DNA of 64,000 bases from Roseibium aggregatum (GCF_014692675.1 NZ_JABFCZ010000030.1:1-64000), one strand, 5' to 3'. Shown: positions 8,407 through 18,206, numbered from the stretch's first letter. The notes: generated by a model not told the origin, from the letters alone. A program made the numbers and translations.

Positions 8407-8826
8407 ATGGCGCGTCTCCGTCCGATTACACTGGCTGTCCTGATCGCAATCGTACCGCCGCTGGCAGGCTGCGGCACCGTCGCCGGCGTGACCGGCCTCG
8501 GCTGGATGACCGCTTCGCACAACAACATCCGCTATACGGATACGAAGTGGTGCGTGCCGCGGAAACTGAAGAAGGTGCTGAACCGGGTCTCCGACCGTTA
8601 CGGCCGGGTCACGGTCACCTCGACCAAGCGCTGGTGGCTGGAGAACTGGTGGAAGGGCGGCGCCGGAGATTCCTATCACCTGAACTGCCGGGCCGTGGAC
8701 TTCACCGTCGCCGGCAATCCGTCATCGGTGGTCGCGTTCCTGAAACGCCAGAGCGAAGTCGGCGGCTACAAATACTACCGGTCCGGCCATTATCACATCG
8801 ACGTCGGCCCGAGACGGACCTGGTAG
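8407..8826 (+). CDS. Peptidase M15-like (D-Ala-D-Ala carboxypeptidase fold) lipoprotein
   Basis: The 139-residue product starts with a short basic segment and hydrophobic helix ending in a lipobox (LAGC near residue 20), so it is probably a lipoprotein. The mature part shows the M15 zinc pattern, SYHLNCRAVDF followed by GHYHIDVG (the SxHxxxxAxD...HxH arrangement). It is therefore a likely small peptidoglycan peptidase of the YcbK/M15A type in the periplasm. I chose the ATG at 8407 because it gives a clean signal peptide; the frame is open to 8371. Its stop lies seven bases from the convergent gene at 8834. Confidence 0.8.
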   Translation: MARLRPITLAVLIAIVPPLAGCGTVAGVTGLGWMTASHNNIRYTDTKWCVPRKLKKVLNRVSDRYGRVTVTSTKRWWLENWWKGGAGDSYHLNCRAVDFTVAGNPSSVVAFLKRQSEVGGYKYYRSGHYHIDVGPRRTW

Positions 8827-8833
8827 GCGTCGC

Positions 8834-9193
8834 CTATTTCAGTTCGCCGAGTTCCAGCGCCATTTCCCAGGCGACCGGATCGAAGCCGATGAAGTTCTTC
8901 ATCTCGCCTTCGACGATCGGACGCTTGATCATCGACGGATTTTCGATCATCAGCGCGATCGCACTCTGCGCATCGCTGACGCTTTCCTTCACCTCGTCGT
9001 CGAGCTTGCGCCAGGTGGTTCCCTTCCGGTTGAGGACGGTGTCCCAGCCGAATTCGCCGACGAAGGCGGTGAGCTTGTCGGCATCCACTCCTTCCTTCTT
9101 GTAGTCATGGAAGGTGTAGTCCACTCCGGCTTCCTCGAGAAACTTGCGCGCCTTCTTGACCGTGTCGCAATTCTTGATGCCGTAGACCTTCAT
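8834..9193 (-). CDS. ArsC/Spx-family protein (YffB-like)
   Basis: The 119-residue protein has a thioredoxin-like ArsC/Spx fold. MKVYGIKNCDTVKKARKFL at the N-terminus has the single active-site cysteine typical of the YffB subgroup, and IKRPIVE near residue 92 corresponds to the conserved RP loop. Such proteins are annotated as arsenate-reductase-like, but YffB members are not shown to reduce arsenate and no ars genes are nearby. AGAGGCGG before the ATG at 9193 is a reasonable ribosome binding site. Confidence 0.88.
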   Translation of the reverse strand: MKVYGIKNCDTVKKARKFLEEAGVDYTFHDYKKEGVDADKLTAFVGEFGWDTVLNRKGTTWRKLDDEVKESVSDAQSAIALMIENPSMIKRPIVEGEMKNFIGFDPVAWEMALELGELK

Positions 9194-9299
9194 GGAGCCG
9201 CCTCTGGTTCGGTTGATCGTGGCCCCAATGTGCCGGTCTCACCTCCGCTTTCAAGGGTCTCGGCAAAAAGGTTCGGGAAAACTGCCTTGGCTACGGCGG

Positions 9300-10649
9300 T
9301 CAGACGGCGAGCTTTCCCGGATTCATCAAGCCATGGGGGTCGGCAAGACGCTTGAATTCCGGCTGCGGCGCATCGATCCGTTTCCAGCCGGCATTGTTGA
9401 GCACATAGCTGTGCGGATCCGACACCAGCGCACCGGTCGCATTGATGGTCGCGATGATTTCAGCCAGCCGTTCATCGGTGGTGTAGCGGACCAGAGGCAA
9501 GGCGGAAAAGGCCACCTTGCCGAACCGGCGCTGGAACTCCAGATGCATGAGAACTTCCTCACCAAAGGTTTCCGCCAGGCAATTCAAGACGTCCAGGCTG
9601 TTTTCCGGCGGGAATTTGATCTGCAGATAGGTGATCGATGCATCGCGTTTGAGGGCGTGCAGGGTCGTGTGATTCCAGGTGTATTCGTAGAGCGGGCCAT
9701 AGCTGCCCGTTCCGTCGAAGGCTGCCGCCTGCGCGTCCGCAGCCCCCCGTTCGAAAACGACTGTTCCGCCGAAGTCGCCGGCGATCGCCGCCATGGCCTC
9801 GGCCTGGGGCTCGCTGACCATGACGATAGCTGCCGCCCGCCCCTCCGGCACCAGCTTGCCGACCCGGCCGAGCTTCGGCGGGATCGCCGGGTCGAACACC
9901 GACACGAGCTTCTTGGCGATGCCGTCGGCTTCCGTGAAGGTCTGGCCGAAGGCGGCCGCGGACCTGAGATCGGGAAAGCCGACAATCCGTTCGGCCCAGG
10001 GATGGGCAGGGGCGAGCGGAACGGTCACGGACAGGATAATGCCGTTGATGCCGTAGGCATGAAGCACCTTGAGGACGTCCCGGCCTTCCAGCCTGATGAC
10101 CTTCGGCTCCTCTTCCACCGTCACCACTTCCACCGCAATGACCGCGCCCGGATCGCCAAGCTGTCCCCAGGTGCAGGACCCGGCGCCGGCCGCGCCTCCG
10201 GCGACGAACCCGCCGATCGTCGCCTGTTTGCGTGTCGAGGGATAAAAGCGCAGCTCCCAGCCTTCAGGTGCAAGCGCCTTGTCGATGTCGAGCATCGTCG
10301 CACCGGCTTCGAAGGTGCCGACGCCCGGCTGCACGTCGAGCACCCGGTTCAATCCGCCCATGTCGAGAACGATACCGCCCTCCAGCGGGACGGCCTGTCC
10401 GTAGTTGCCGGTGCCGCCACCCCGCACGGTCACCTTCGTGCGCGTTTTTGCAGCAATAGCCGCGAATTGAAGCACCTCTTCGCGCGTTTTCGGCCGGACG
10501 ACCAGATCGGCCCGGCACGCATCGAGCTGTCTTTTGAGCACGGGCGAGAACCAGAAAAAATCGCGGCTCTTGAGCCGGAGCGTCGCTGCATCATCGGCCA
10601 GTTCAAGCCCCTTCAATTCATCAATCAACGCAGCCGACACCGACATTCC
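9300..10649 (-). CDS. FAD-linked oxidase (GlcD/D-lactate dehydrogenase type)
   Basis: The 449-residue flavoprotein has an N-terminal FAD-binding PCMH domain (TKVTVRGGGTGNYGQAVP near residue 65 and GFVAGGAAGAGSCTWG near 150) and a C-terminal FAD-oxidase domain with the late HPxG-like segment LMNPGKL. It resembles GlcD-type and D-2-hydroxyacid dehydrogenases, which oxidise a hydroxy acid and pass electrons to the respiratory chain. The ATG at 10649 follows TAGGAGAAACAGGA. The gene is divergent from the cyclase gene at 10767 and shows no GlcE or GlcF partner. The exact substrate is unknown. Confidence 0.87.
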   Translation of the reverse strand, partial: GMSVSAALIDELKGLELADDAATLRLKSRDFFWFSPVLKRQLDACRADLVVRPKTREEVLQFAAIAAKTRTKVTVRGGGTGNYGQAVPLEGGIVLDMGGLNRVLDVQPGVGTFEAGATMLDIDKALAPEGWELRFYPSTRKQATIGGFVAGGAAGAGSCTWGQLGDPGAVIAVEVVTVEEEPKVIRLEGRDVLKVLHAYGINGIILSVTVPLAPAHPWAERIVGFPDLRSAAAFGQTFTEADGIAKKLVSVFDPAIPPKLGRVGKLVPEGRAAAIVMVSEPQAEAMAAIAGDFGGTVVFERGAADAQAAAFDGTGSYGPLYEYTWNHTTLHALKRDASITYLQIKFPPENSLDVLNCLAETFGEEVLMHLEFQRRFGKVAFSALPLVRYTTDERLAEIIATINATGALVSDPHSYVLNNAGWKRIDAPQPEFKRLADPHGLMNPGKLAV

Positions 10650-10766
10650 TGTTTCTCCTAAGGGAAAAGCATGCAAGAGCTTTTCAGACCGTCAAAATCT
10701 CATCAGGATGAGAATAAAGCAAACCGCGCGCCAAAACAGTCGGCGGTGGAGCAAGGGAAACGATAC

Positions 10767-12458
10767 ATGCCGCAATCAAAGCGGAAACACCCCCCGGGGG
10801 CTGGATCCCTGGAACAGCAAATCCGCCTCACGGCCGGCCTGGTCTTGTTCACCTTCGCCTTTTTTCATTTCCTGAACCATGCGCTTGGTAATATCTCGCT
10901 CGCCGCCATGAACTGGGGCCAGGACCTTCGCGGCATGATCTGGCAGTCGACCGTCGGGATATGGGTTCTTTACACCGCTCTTCTGACCCATGCCGGCCTG
11001 GCGCTGTGGAAAACCGCCCGCCGGCGCACCTGGCGCATGCCGCTTTGGGAAGCGGCACAGATCGTGCTCGGACTGCTCATTCCCTATGTGCTGATCAAGC
11101 ATATCTTCGTCACCCGCGGCGCGATGACCGCCTTCGATTCCTACATCGACTACCGGCACGAACTGTCGGCCCTGTGGCCCGCGGACGCGCTGTGGCAGAG
11201 TGGCCTTCTCCTGCTCGTCTGGATCCATGGGTGCATCGGCCTGCACTACTGGCTGCGGATGAAGAGCTGGTATGCCCGGGTCAGGACGCCGCTATTCGGC
11301 GTGGCGGTGCTTGTTCCGGTTCTTGCCCTGACAGGCTGGATCACGGCGGCCCGGCGTCTCGTTCTGGAAAACGGCCAGAAACTGAATGTCACCGCTGCGC
11401 AGAAAGCGGAACTGATGTCGGTCGTCCAGGACGTCCGGATCGGTTTCTACGCTCTTGTGACCGCCGTCATCCTCCTGTTCCTGATCCGCAAGGCGGTTGC
11501 ATTCTTCCGCAGCCGAATCACGATCCGCTATCTCAACGGACGCGCGATCAAGGCAGCCCCCGGGCCGACATTGCTGGAAATCAGCCGGATGAAGGGCATT
11601 CCGCATATGTCGATCTGCGGCGGGCGCGCCCGCTGTTCCACCTGCCGGACCCTGATCCTGTCCGGATCCGCCGACCTGACCGAACCGGGACGCACGGAAG
11701 CCCATGTGCTCCAGCGGATCGGCGCCAGTGCCAACGTCCGCCTCGCCTGCCAGCTCAGGCCGCGGAGCGACATGATCGTCCGTCCGCTCTTTTCTCCCGG
11801 CCGTGCAATCGGCCGCGACGGCCTTCATGACCGTTATCGCTGGGGCGTCGAGCAGAAAGTGGCCGTGATGTTCATTGACCTGCGCGGTTTCACCTCGCTC
11901 AGCGAAGGCAAGCTTCCCTTCGATGTGGTCTTTATCCTGAACCGCTATGTCGACGGCGTCGTGCGCATCATCGGCAAGAACGGCGGCATGGTTGACAAGG
12001 TCATGGGCGACGGGGTCATGGCCCTTTTCGGCGTCGAAGCTCCCTTTGAAAGCGGCGTCCGGGCGGCCGTGGCGACGATTTCGGATCTCACCGAAGAGCT
12101 TCAGCGCGTGAACGCGGATCTGGCGGGCCATATCAGCACCCCCCTCAGGGTCGCCGTCGGCCTGCACGGCGGGACGGCCATTCTCGGGCGTATCGGCCTC
12201 GACGGCAAAAGCGGCGTCGCCTCCGGCCTGACAGCGCTCGGAGATGTGGTCAACGTCGCAAGCCGCCTGGAAGGCGTCTCGAAGGAGGAAAATGCGATGG
12301 CAGCCATTTCCAGCGAAATCATCGAAGCCGCGGGTCTGCAGATAAATGGAAACGTCACGAGGCGCTCGGTCGTGGTGAGAGGCAGACAGGCGCCCCTCGA
12401 CGTCATCTGCATCTCCGAAACAGACGTCCTTCGTGAAACCCTGAGCGCGAGGGCTTAG
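10767..12458 (+). CDS. Redox-type adenylate cyclase: 6-TM di-heme-like anchor, 2Fe-2S, class III cyclase (copy 1)
   Basis: The 563-residue protein has three parts. Residues 15-245 form a six-helix membrane anchor with regularly placed histidines (H34, H38, H75, H112, H154, H160), like the succinate-dehydrogenase-type di-heme anchor. Residues 250-345 form a 2Fe-2S ferredoxin-like domain (C284, C290, C293, C328). Residues 362-555 form a class III cyclase domain with metal aspartates D371 and D415, adenine-specifying K411 and the GDVVNVASRLE segment. This matches what I recall of Sinorhizobium meliloti CyaC, a quinone-responsive adenylate cyclase. It should make cAMP in response to respiratory redox state. 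The ATG at 10767 follows AAGGGAAACGATAC. The next gene is a close paralogue. Confidence 0.88.
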   Translation: MPQSKRKHPPGAGSLEQQIRLTAGLVLFTFAFFHFLNHALGNISLAAMNWGQDLRGMIWQSTVGIWVLYTALLTHAGLALWKTARRRTWRMPLWEAAQIVLGLLIPYVLIKHIFVTRGAMTAFDSYIDYRHELSALWPADALWQSGLLLLVWIHGCIGLHYWLRMKSWYARVRTPLFGVAVLVPVLALTGWITAARRLVLENGQKLNVTAAQKAELMSVVQDVRIGFYALVTAVILLFLIRKAVAFFRSRITIRYLNGRAIKAAPGPTLLEISRMKGIPHMSICGGRARCSTCRTLILSGSADLTEPGRTEAHVLQRIGASANVRLACQLRPRSDMIVRPLFSPGRAIGRDGLHDRYRWGVEQKVAVMFIDLRGFTSLSEGKLPFDVVFILNRYVDGVVRIIGKNGGMVDKVMGDGVMALFGVEAPFESGVRAAVATISDLTEELQRVNADLAGHISTPLRVAVGLHGGTAILGRIGLDGKSGVASGLTALGDVVNVASRLEGVSKEENAMAAISSEIIEAAGLQINGNVTRRSVVVRGRQAPLDVICISETDVLRETLSARA

Positions 12459-12523
12459 GATCTGGCTGCCCCCTCGCCTTCCCGATCCGTTATGGTCGCA
12501 ATCCGAATGACGAAACCCGCCGC

Positions 12524-14218
12524 ATGACTCCTGGAAAAAACCCGTCACAATCGCCCTCCGGTCAGTCGGGCCGGGGAAACTGGAGGCAGCAGGCCCGCCT
12601 CGTCAGCGGTCTCGTTCTGTTCGCATTCTGCGTGTCCCATTTCCTGAATCATATGCTCGGCATCTGGTCCGTCGAGGCCATGCGGAAGGGGGAGCAGCTC
12701 CACCATGCGATCTGGGGCGAATTGCCCGGACAGATCGTTCTCCTTGTCGCCGCCCTCACCCATGTCATCCTTGCTTTGTGGCGAACGACACGGCGCCGGA
12801 CGCTCAGGCTGCCGGTATGGGAAAGCCTTCAGCTCGTCCTAGGGCTCTACATTCCCTGGACCCTCATTCCCCATGTCATTGCAACCGTCGGACTGGATAA
12901 CGCATTCGATCTGCCGACCAATTATTCGGCTACGCTGGCCCTGCTCTGGCCCGACAATGCATTCGCTCAGTCCGTGCTTCTGATCGTCGTCTGGATCCAT
13001 GCGATGATCGGCCTGCATTTCTGGCTGAAGCTGAAGCCCTGGTACCGCCGGAACCTGCCCGTCCTGTCTGCGGCCGCCGCGGCATTTCCGCTCCTCTCCC
13101 TTTGGGGCTGGATCAGCGGCGCAAGGCAGCTTGCCGCATCCGGCGACACCAAATTGAACGTCACAAACTGGCACCTGGATTGGGTCTATACGATCGCGGA
13201 TCAGGCCCGGGCAGTGGTCTTCGGGCTGTTCTTTCTCAGCCTGGCGGTCGTACTCGTCCGGATTGCCATCCGCCAATTCGCAAAGACGATCACCGTCGAA
13301 TATCCGGGCAATTTGCTGGTCCGCACGGCGCCGGGACCGTCCCTGCTCGAAATCAGCCGGGATCATGGCATCGCCCATGCGGCCGTGTGCGGCGGCCGCG
13401 CCCGGTGTTCGACCTGCAGGGTGAAAATCCTGGCCGGCGGCGAAAACCTCGACCCGCCCAACCAGGCGGAAGCCGCGGTTCTCAGGCAGATCGGGGCCGA
13501 CAGCAGCATCCGGCTGGCCTGCCAGATCCGGCCCACGTCCGATCTGCGCGTGCATCCGCTCATTCCCGTGCGCGCCGCCGAACGGGGATCCCAGGCGCAT
13601 CAGGACGCCTATTACTGGGGTGTGGAACAACCCGTCGTGATCATGTTCGTCGACATTCGCGACTTCACCGGGCTCACGGAAAAAACCCTGTCCTTCGACG
13701 TGGTCTATCTGCTCAACCGCTATCTCGACCTGGTCTCCGACGAAATCCGCAGGCAGGAGGGCTACGTCGACAAGTTCATCGGCGACGGCATCATGGCGAT
13801 CTTCGGCATGGAGACCGGCCTGCGCGAAGGCGCCCGCCAGGCGCTGCGCGCCAGCAAGGGCATCGTCAAGGTGATCGATGCCCTGAACGGCGAGCGCGGC
13901 AACAACCTGCGGGCCCCGCTGCGGATCGGGATCGGCCTGCATGCCGGGCCCGTCATCCTCGGCCGCATCGGCGCCGCCGGGGGAAGCGGCGAGCGCAGCT
14001 CGATCACCGCGCTTGGAGATGTCGTCAACACCGCAAGCCGCCTGGAGGCGGAAAACAAGGTGCACGGCTCCCTGCTGACCATGTCGGACGCCGTGGTCAA
14101 GGCAGCCGAAATCCGGCTGGAGGCCTGCGAAACCCGGGAAATCCTGTTGCGCGGAAAAAGCGTTCCCTTGCAAATCTATTCCCTGACGGATTTGGATAGG
14201 GAACCGGTTCCGGTCTGA
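12524..14218 (+). CDS. Redox-type adenylate cyclase: 6-TM di-heme-like anchor, 2Fe-2S, class III cyclase (copy 2)
   Basis: The 564-residue protein is a tandem paralogue of the preceding cyclase, with the same three domains and nearly the same length. Anchor histidines are at H39, H43, H80, H117, H159 and H165. The 2Fe-2S cysteines are C289, C295, C298 and C333. The cyclase residues are D377, K417 and D421, with GDVVNTASRLE later. Both copies therefore look catalytically competent. The gap to the first gene is 65 bases, so they may share a transcript. Sequence divergence is greatest in the loops and the N- and C-terminal tails, which suggests an old duplication with possibly different input signals. 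Confidence 0.88.
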   Translation: MTPGKNPSQSPSGQSGRGNWRQQARLVSGLVLFAFCVSHFLNHMLGIWSVEAMRKGEQLHHAIWGELPGQIVLLVAALTHVILALWRTTRRRTLRLPVWESLQLVLGLYIPWTLIPHVIATVGLDNAFDLPTNYSATLALLWPDNAFAQSVLLIVVWIHAMIGLHFWLKLKPWYRRNLPVLSAAAAAFPLLSLWGWISGARQLAASGDTKLNVTNWHLDWVYTIADQARAVVFGLFFLSLAVVLVRIAIRQFAKTITVEYPGNLLVRTAPGPSLLEISRDHGIAHAAVCGGRARCSTCRVKILAGGENLDPPNQAEAAVLRQIGADSSIRLACQIRPTSDLRVHPLIPVRAAERGSQAHQDAYYWGVEQPVVIMFVDIRDFTGLTEKTLSFDVVYLLNRYLDLVSDEIRRQEGYVDKFIGDGIMAIFGMETGLREGARQALRASKGIVKVIDALNGERGNNLRAPLRIGIGLHAGPVILGRIGAAGGSGERSSITALGDVVNTASRLEAENKVHGSLLTMSDAVVKAAEIRLEACETREILLRGKSVPLQIYSLTDLDREPVPV

Positions 14219-14264
14219 CTCGTTCGGGTCGGGACCCATTCATCTTGCCCGCCTGGAGTGGAAT

Positions 14265-15434
14265 TTGGCCCGCACGTACACACCGCAGGAGATGCTTGCC
14301 GCCCTTGTCGGTTTCGATACCGTTTCCGACAAAAGCAACCTTGCCCTGATCGATTTCGTCGCCGGTTATCTCGAAGACCACGGCCTCGTCACAACACGTG
14401 TTTTCGATGACACCGGTGAAAAGGCTGCCCTCTTTGCCATGATCGGTCCGAGGCAGCCCGGCGGCGTGGTGCTTTCCGCTCACACGGACGTCGTTCCGGT
14501 CGCCAATCAGGAGTGGACCTCCGATCCCTTCACCTTACGCGCGGAAAACGGCCGCCTCTATGGCCGAGGGACCGCCGACATGAAGGGTTTTGCCGCAACC
14601 GTTCTGGCCCATGTCCCGAAAATGCTGGCGGCCGGCCTCGCCCGGCCGATCCATATCGCGCTGTCCTATGACGAGGAGGTCGGCTGTTTCGGCGCGCCGC
14701 CGATGATCCAGCGCATGCTTGCCGATGATCCGAAGCCTGCGGCCGTGATCGTCGGCGAACCGACCAGCATGAAGGCCGTCACCGGGCACAAGGGCATCGT
14801 CGTTCTGAAGACGAAGATCTTCGGCCATGCCGTCCATTCAAGCCAGCTGGACCGCGGCGTCTCGGCCATTTCGGTTGCTGCACGCCTGATCAGCTGGCTC
14901 GACCGGCAGACCGCGGAAAACAAGGCGAAGGCCGATCCGGACTGCCCGTTCGATCCGCCCTATACCACCCTGCACTGCGGCACCATCCGGGGTGGGGAAG
15001 CCCACAATATCACGGCCCCGGAATGCGAATTCGTGACCGACATCCGGACCCTGCCGGAAGAACGCGGCGAGGACTGGCAGGCGCGGTACGAAGCCTTCAT
15101 AGAAACCGAAGTCCTGCCGGGTATGAAGGCAATTTCCCCGTCCTGCCGCATCGAAATCACCCGGCTTGCGAATGTTCCAGGGCTTCGCCAGGAAACGAAT
15201 GGCGAAGCGGAAGGCCTGGTTCGCAGTCTGACCGGCGACAACGGACTCAGTGTCGTCGTTTTCGCAACCGAAGGCGGCCAGTTCCAGGATGCCGGTCTGT
15301 CCACAGTCGTGTGCGGGCCCGGATCGATCGATCAGGCGCATCAGGCAGATGAATACATCGAAGCGGCCGAGCTGGAAAAATGTGTCGCCTTCCTGGACCG
15401 CCTATGTCGAAAATTGTCTCACAAGCCGGCTTAA
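14265..15434 (+). CDS. argE: Acetylornithine deacetylase
   Basis: The 389-residue protein is an M20-family metallopeptidase of the alphaproteobacterial ArgE type. It would hydrolyse N-acetylornithine to ornithine and acetate in arginine synthesis. Metal-binding motifs are SAHTDVVP near residue 70, YGRGTADMKG near 95, the catalytic SYDEEVGCFG near 130 and GEPT near 160. The best start is TTG at 14265 with GGAG upstream; the first ATG (14292) would cut the conserved N-terminus. It lies ahead of the peptide ABC importer with a 129-base gap. Other M20 amidases acting on N-acyl amino acids remain possible. Confidence 0.87.
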   Translation: MARTYTPQEMLAALVGFDTVSDKSNLALIDFVAGYLEDHGLVTTRVFDDTGEKAALFAMIGPRQPGGVVLSAHTDVVPVANQEWTSDPFTLRAENGRLYGRGTADMKGFAATVLAHVPKMLAAGLARPIHIALSYDEEVGCFGAPPMIQRMLADDPKPAAVIVGEPTSMKAVTGHKGIVVLKTKIFGHAVHSSQLDRGVSAISVAARLISWLDRQTAENKAKADPDCPFDPPYTTLHCGTIRGGEAHNITAPECEFVTDIRTLPEERGEDWQARYEAFIETEVLPGMKAISPSCRIEITRLANVPGLRQETNGEAEGLVRSLTGDNGLSVVVFATEGGQFQDAGLSTVVCGPGSIDQAHQADEYIEAAELEKCVAFLDRLCRKLSHKPA

Positions 15435-15563
15435 CCAGGGTTGGAACGTCCCGCCGGCGGTGCAATAGTGGGTACTGTTGGTTTTACGGAGGACAAGTCC
15501 CTGCCTACAAACAACCTTTGACAAAAAGGGCGAAAATCCGAAGACCGAAGACGCGAGGGGAAC

Positions 15564-17147
15564 ATGAAAACGAAATCACTTATCGTGGCAGCAGCCGCGT
15601 TTGTCGGGCTGACGATCTCGTCCGCCCAGGCGGAAACGCTAAAATTCGCCTTCCAGGGCACTCTGAATACACTCGATCCTTACAGCCTGAACGAGACCTT
15701 CACGCTGTCCGCCCTGGGGAACACTTACGAGGGCCTGACCCGGCGCAACGAAAAGCTGGAAATCGAACCGTCTCTGGCCGAAAGCTGGGAAGTCATCGAA
15801 CCGAACCGCTGGCGCTTTCATCTGCGCAAGGGCGTGAAGTTCCAAAACGGCAATGACTTCAACGCGGAAGACGTCGCCTTTTCGCTGAAGCGCCTGCACA
15901 GCGAAGGATCCGACCTGGCCAAGCGCGTCAATGCGGACGTGAAGCTGGAGATCGTCGACGACTATACGGTCGACTTCGTCCTTCCGAGCCCGAACCCGAT
16001 CCTGCCTTACGAGTGGGACACCTGGTACATCATGGACAAGGAGTGGACCGAGGAGCACGATGCCGTTGCCGTCACCTCTGCCTCCGACACCACGCCGAAC
16101 TATGCGGCCCTGCATGCCAACGGCACGGGCCCGTTCAAGATCGTCAGCCACGAGCCGGGCGTGAAGACCGTCTACGAGAAGTACGACGGCTGGTGGGACA
16201 AGCCGACGCATAATCTCGACACGGTCGAATTCACCCCGATCGGCTCCGACGCAACCCGTGTCGCCGCCCTGCTTTCGGGTGAACTGGACATGGTCTATCC
16301 GATCCCGGTCCAGGACGTGAAGCGGGTCGAGGACAACCCGGGCACCCGGGCGCTGATCGGTCCGGAACTGCGCACCATCTTCCTCGGCATGGACCAGATG
16401 CGCGATGAGCTGCTCTATTCCAACGTGAAGGGCAAGAACCCGTTCAAGGACGTGCGGGTGCGCAAGGCCTTCTATCAGGCGATCGACATCGAGGCGATCA
16501 AGTCCAAGGTCATGCGCAATCTGTCGACACCGTCGGCGCTGATGATTTCGCCGTTCCTGTTCGCACGTTCCGACGAGTTCAAGAGGTTCCCATATGACCC
16601 GAAAGCGGCCAAGGCACTGCTTGCCGACGCCGGATATCCGGACGGATTCGAGGTCGGCATGGACTGCCCGAACGACCGCTACGTCAATGACGAGGCGATC
16701 TGTCAGGCCGTTGCCGCCATGCTTGCCCGCATCGGCGTCAAGGTCGACCTGAATGCCCAGCCGAAAGCGAAATACTTCGCCAAGGTTCTGGCATCGGGCG
16801 GCTACGACACCTCCTTCTACCTGCTCGGCTGGACCCCGGGGTCCTTCGACAGCTGGAACATCCTCGACAACCTGATCCAGTGCCGGGACGAAAAGGGAAA
16901 AGGCGGTGCCTTCAACCTCGGCGGCTACTGCAACAAGAAGGTTGACGAGCTTGCCGACGAAATCCTCGTGGAGAACGATCAGACCAAGCGCGACGCCCTG
17001 ATCGCCGAAGCGTTTACGATCTCCAACGACGAGGTCGCCCATATCCCGCTACACCAGCAGGCGCTTGCCTGGGGTGTCCGCGATGGCGTCGAGGTCGCCC
17101 AGCGCGCCGACAACCAGTTCCTGTTCCGCTTCGTCACCAAGAAGTAG
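15564..17147 (+). CDS. Peptide/oligopeptide ABC transporter substrate-binding protein
   Basis: The 527-residue protein has a signal peptide (MKTKSLIVAAAAFVG...SSAQA) and a family-5 extracellular solute-binding fold. Typical segments are NTYEGLTRRNEKLEIEPSLAESW near residue 55, the WRFHLRKGVKFQNG segment and DVRVRKAFYQAID near 300. It should capture a peptide or related solute in the periplasm for the two permeases and dual ATPase that follow. GAGGGGAAC before the ATG is a good ribosome binding site. The ligand cannot be predicted from sequence. Confidence 0.9.
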   Translation: MKTKSLIVAAAAFVGLTISSAQAETLKFAFQGTLNTLDPYSLNETFTLSALGNTYEGLTRRNEKLEIEPSLAESWEVIEPNRWRFHLRKGVKFQNGNDFNAEDVAFSLKRLHSEGSDLAKRVNADVKLEIVDDYTVDFVLPSPNPILPYEWDTWYIMDKEWTEEHDAVAVTSASDTTPNYAALHANGTGPFKIVSHEPGVKTVYEKYDGWWDKPTHNLDTVEFTPIGSDATRVAALLSGELDMVYPIPVQDVKRVEDNPGTRALIGPELRTIFLGMDQMRDELLYSNVKGKNPFKDVRVRKAFYQAIDIEAIKSKVMRNLSTPSALMISPFLFARSDEFKRFPYDPKAAKALLADAGYPDGFEVGMDCPNDRYVNDEAICQAVAAMLARIGVKVDLNAQPKAKYFAKVLASGGYDTSFYLLGWTPGSFDSWNILDNLIQCRDEKGKGGAFNLGGYCNKKVDELADEILVENDQTKRDALIAEAFTISNDEVAHIPLHQQALAWGVRDGVEVAQRADNQFLFRFVTKK

Positions 17148-17215
17148 GCCGGACCTGAAACCCGCATCCCCGGTCTCAGGGCCGGGGATGCCCAACGTCC
17201 AGGAAAAGAGCTGCC

Positions 17216-18190
17216 ATGCTTGGTTTCGCGGTGCGTCGTCTCATGCAGGCGATCGTTGTCTTGCTGGTCGTAGCCCTGCTGTCGTTTTCCCTGTTCCGCT
17301 TTGTCGGTGATCCCGTGAACATGATGGTCGGGATCGAGACCTCGATCCAGGAACGCGAAGCCCTACGGGAACGTCTCGGCCTGAACGATCCGATCCCGGT
17401 CCAGTTCGGCCGCTTTGTCGTCAAGGCTGCGCAGTTCGATTTCGGTACCTCCTACCAATTTCACCAGCCGGTCAGCGAATTGTTCGCCAAGCGCATCCCC
17501 GCGACCCTGGAACTGTCCTTCATGTCGGCCCTGTTTGCCCTGGCGGTGGGCGTTCCCATGGGTATCTATGCCGGACTGAACCGCGAATCACGCCTTTCGA
17601 AGCTGTTCCTGTCGGTGTCCCTGGTCGGGATATCCCTGCCGACCTTCTTCATCGGCATCCTGCTGATCTTCCTGTTTTCCGTCACGCTGCAATGGCTGCC
17701 GAGTTACGGACGCGGCGAAGTGGTCAAAATCGGGTCCTGGTGGACAACCGGGCTGCTGACATGGTCCGGGCTCAAGGCGCTCATCATGCCCTCGATCACT
17801 CTCGGCCTTTACCAGATGACCCTGATCATGCGCCTGATCCGGGCGGAAATGCTGGAGGTCATCCGCACCGACTACATCAAGTTCGCCCGCGCCCGAGGCC
17901 TGCCCGACCGGATCGTGCATTTCCGACATGCCTTGAAGAACACCCTTGTCCCGGTGATCACGATCACCGGTCTGCAGCTCGGCGCCCTCATCGCGTTCGC
18001 CACCATCACCGAAACCGTCTTCCAGTGGCCCGGCATGGGGATCATGTTCCTGCAGGCGGTCCAGAACGTCGATATTCCGATCATGTCGGCTTACCTTCTG
18101 CTGACGGCCTTCCTGTTCGTCGTCATCAACTTCATCGTCGACATACTCTATTTCCTGATCGATCCGCGTCTGCGGGTCGAACGGGCCTGA
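17216..18190 (+). CDS. Peptide-type ABC transporter permease (DppB/OppB class)
   Basis: The 324-residue inner-membrane protein begins with the DppB-class N-terminus (RRLMQAIVVLLVVALLSFSLFRFVGDP). It has about six helices and the EAA loop for ATPase contact around DYIKFARARGLPDRIVHFRHALKN (near residue 220). It pairs with the permease that starts 17 bases downstream to form the channel of the importer. Confidence 0.92.
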   Translation: MLGFAVRRLMQAIVVLLVVALLSFSLFRFVGDPVNMMVGIETSIQEREALRERLGLNDPIPVQFGRFVVKAAQFDFGTSYQFHQPVSELFAKRIPATLELSFMSALFALAVGVPMGIYAGLNRESRLSKLFLSVSLVGISLPTFFIGILLIFLFSVTLQWLPSYGRGEVVKIGSWWTTGLLTWSGLKALIMPSITLGLYQMTLIMRLIRAEMLEVIRTDYIKFARARGLPDRIVHFRHALKNTLVPVITITGLQLGALIAFATITETVFQWPGMGIMFLQAVQNVDIPIMSAYLLLTAFLFVVINFIVDILYFLIDPRLRVERA

Positions 18191-18206
18191 CAAGGAGACC
18201 GAACCC

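Noticed and set aside
8334-9104. 256-codon frame overlapping the M15-like and ArsC-like genes
   Set aside because: It is a shadow frame rich in arginine and proline, antisense to the ArsC-like gene, without domain similarity.
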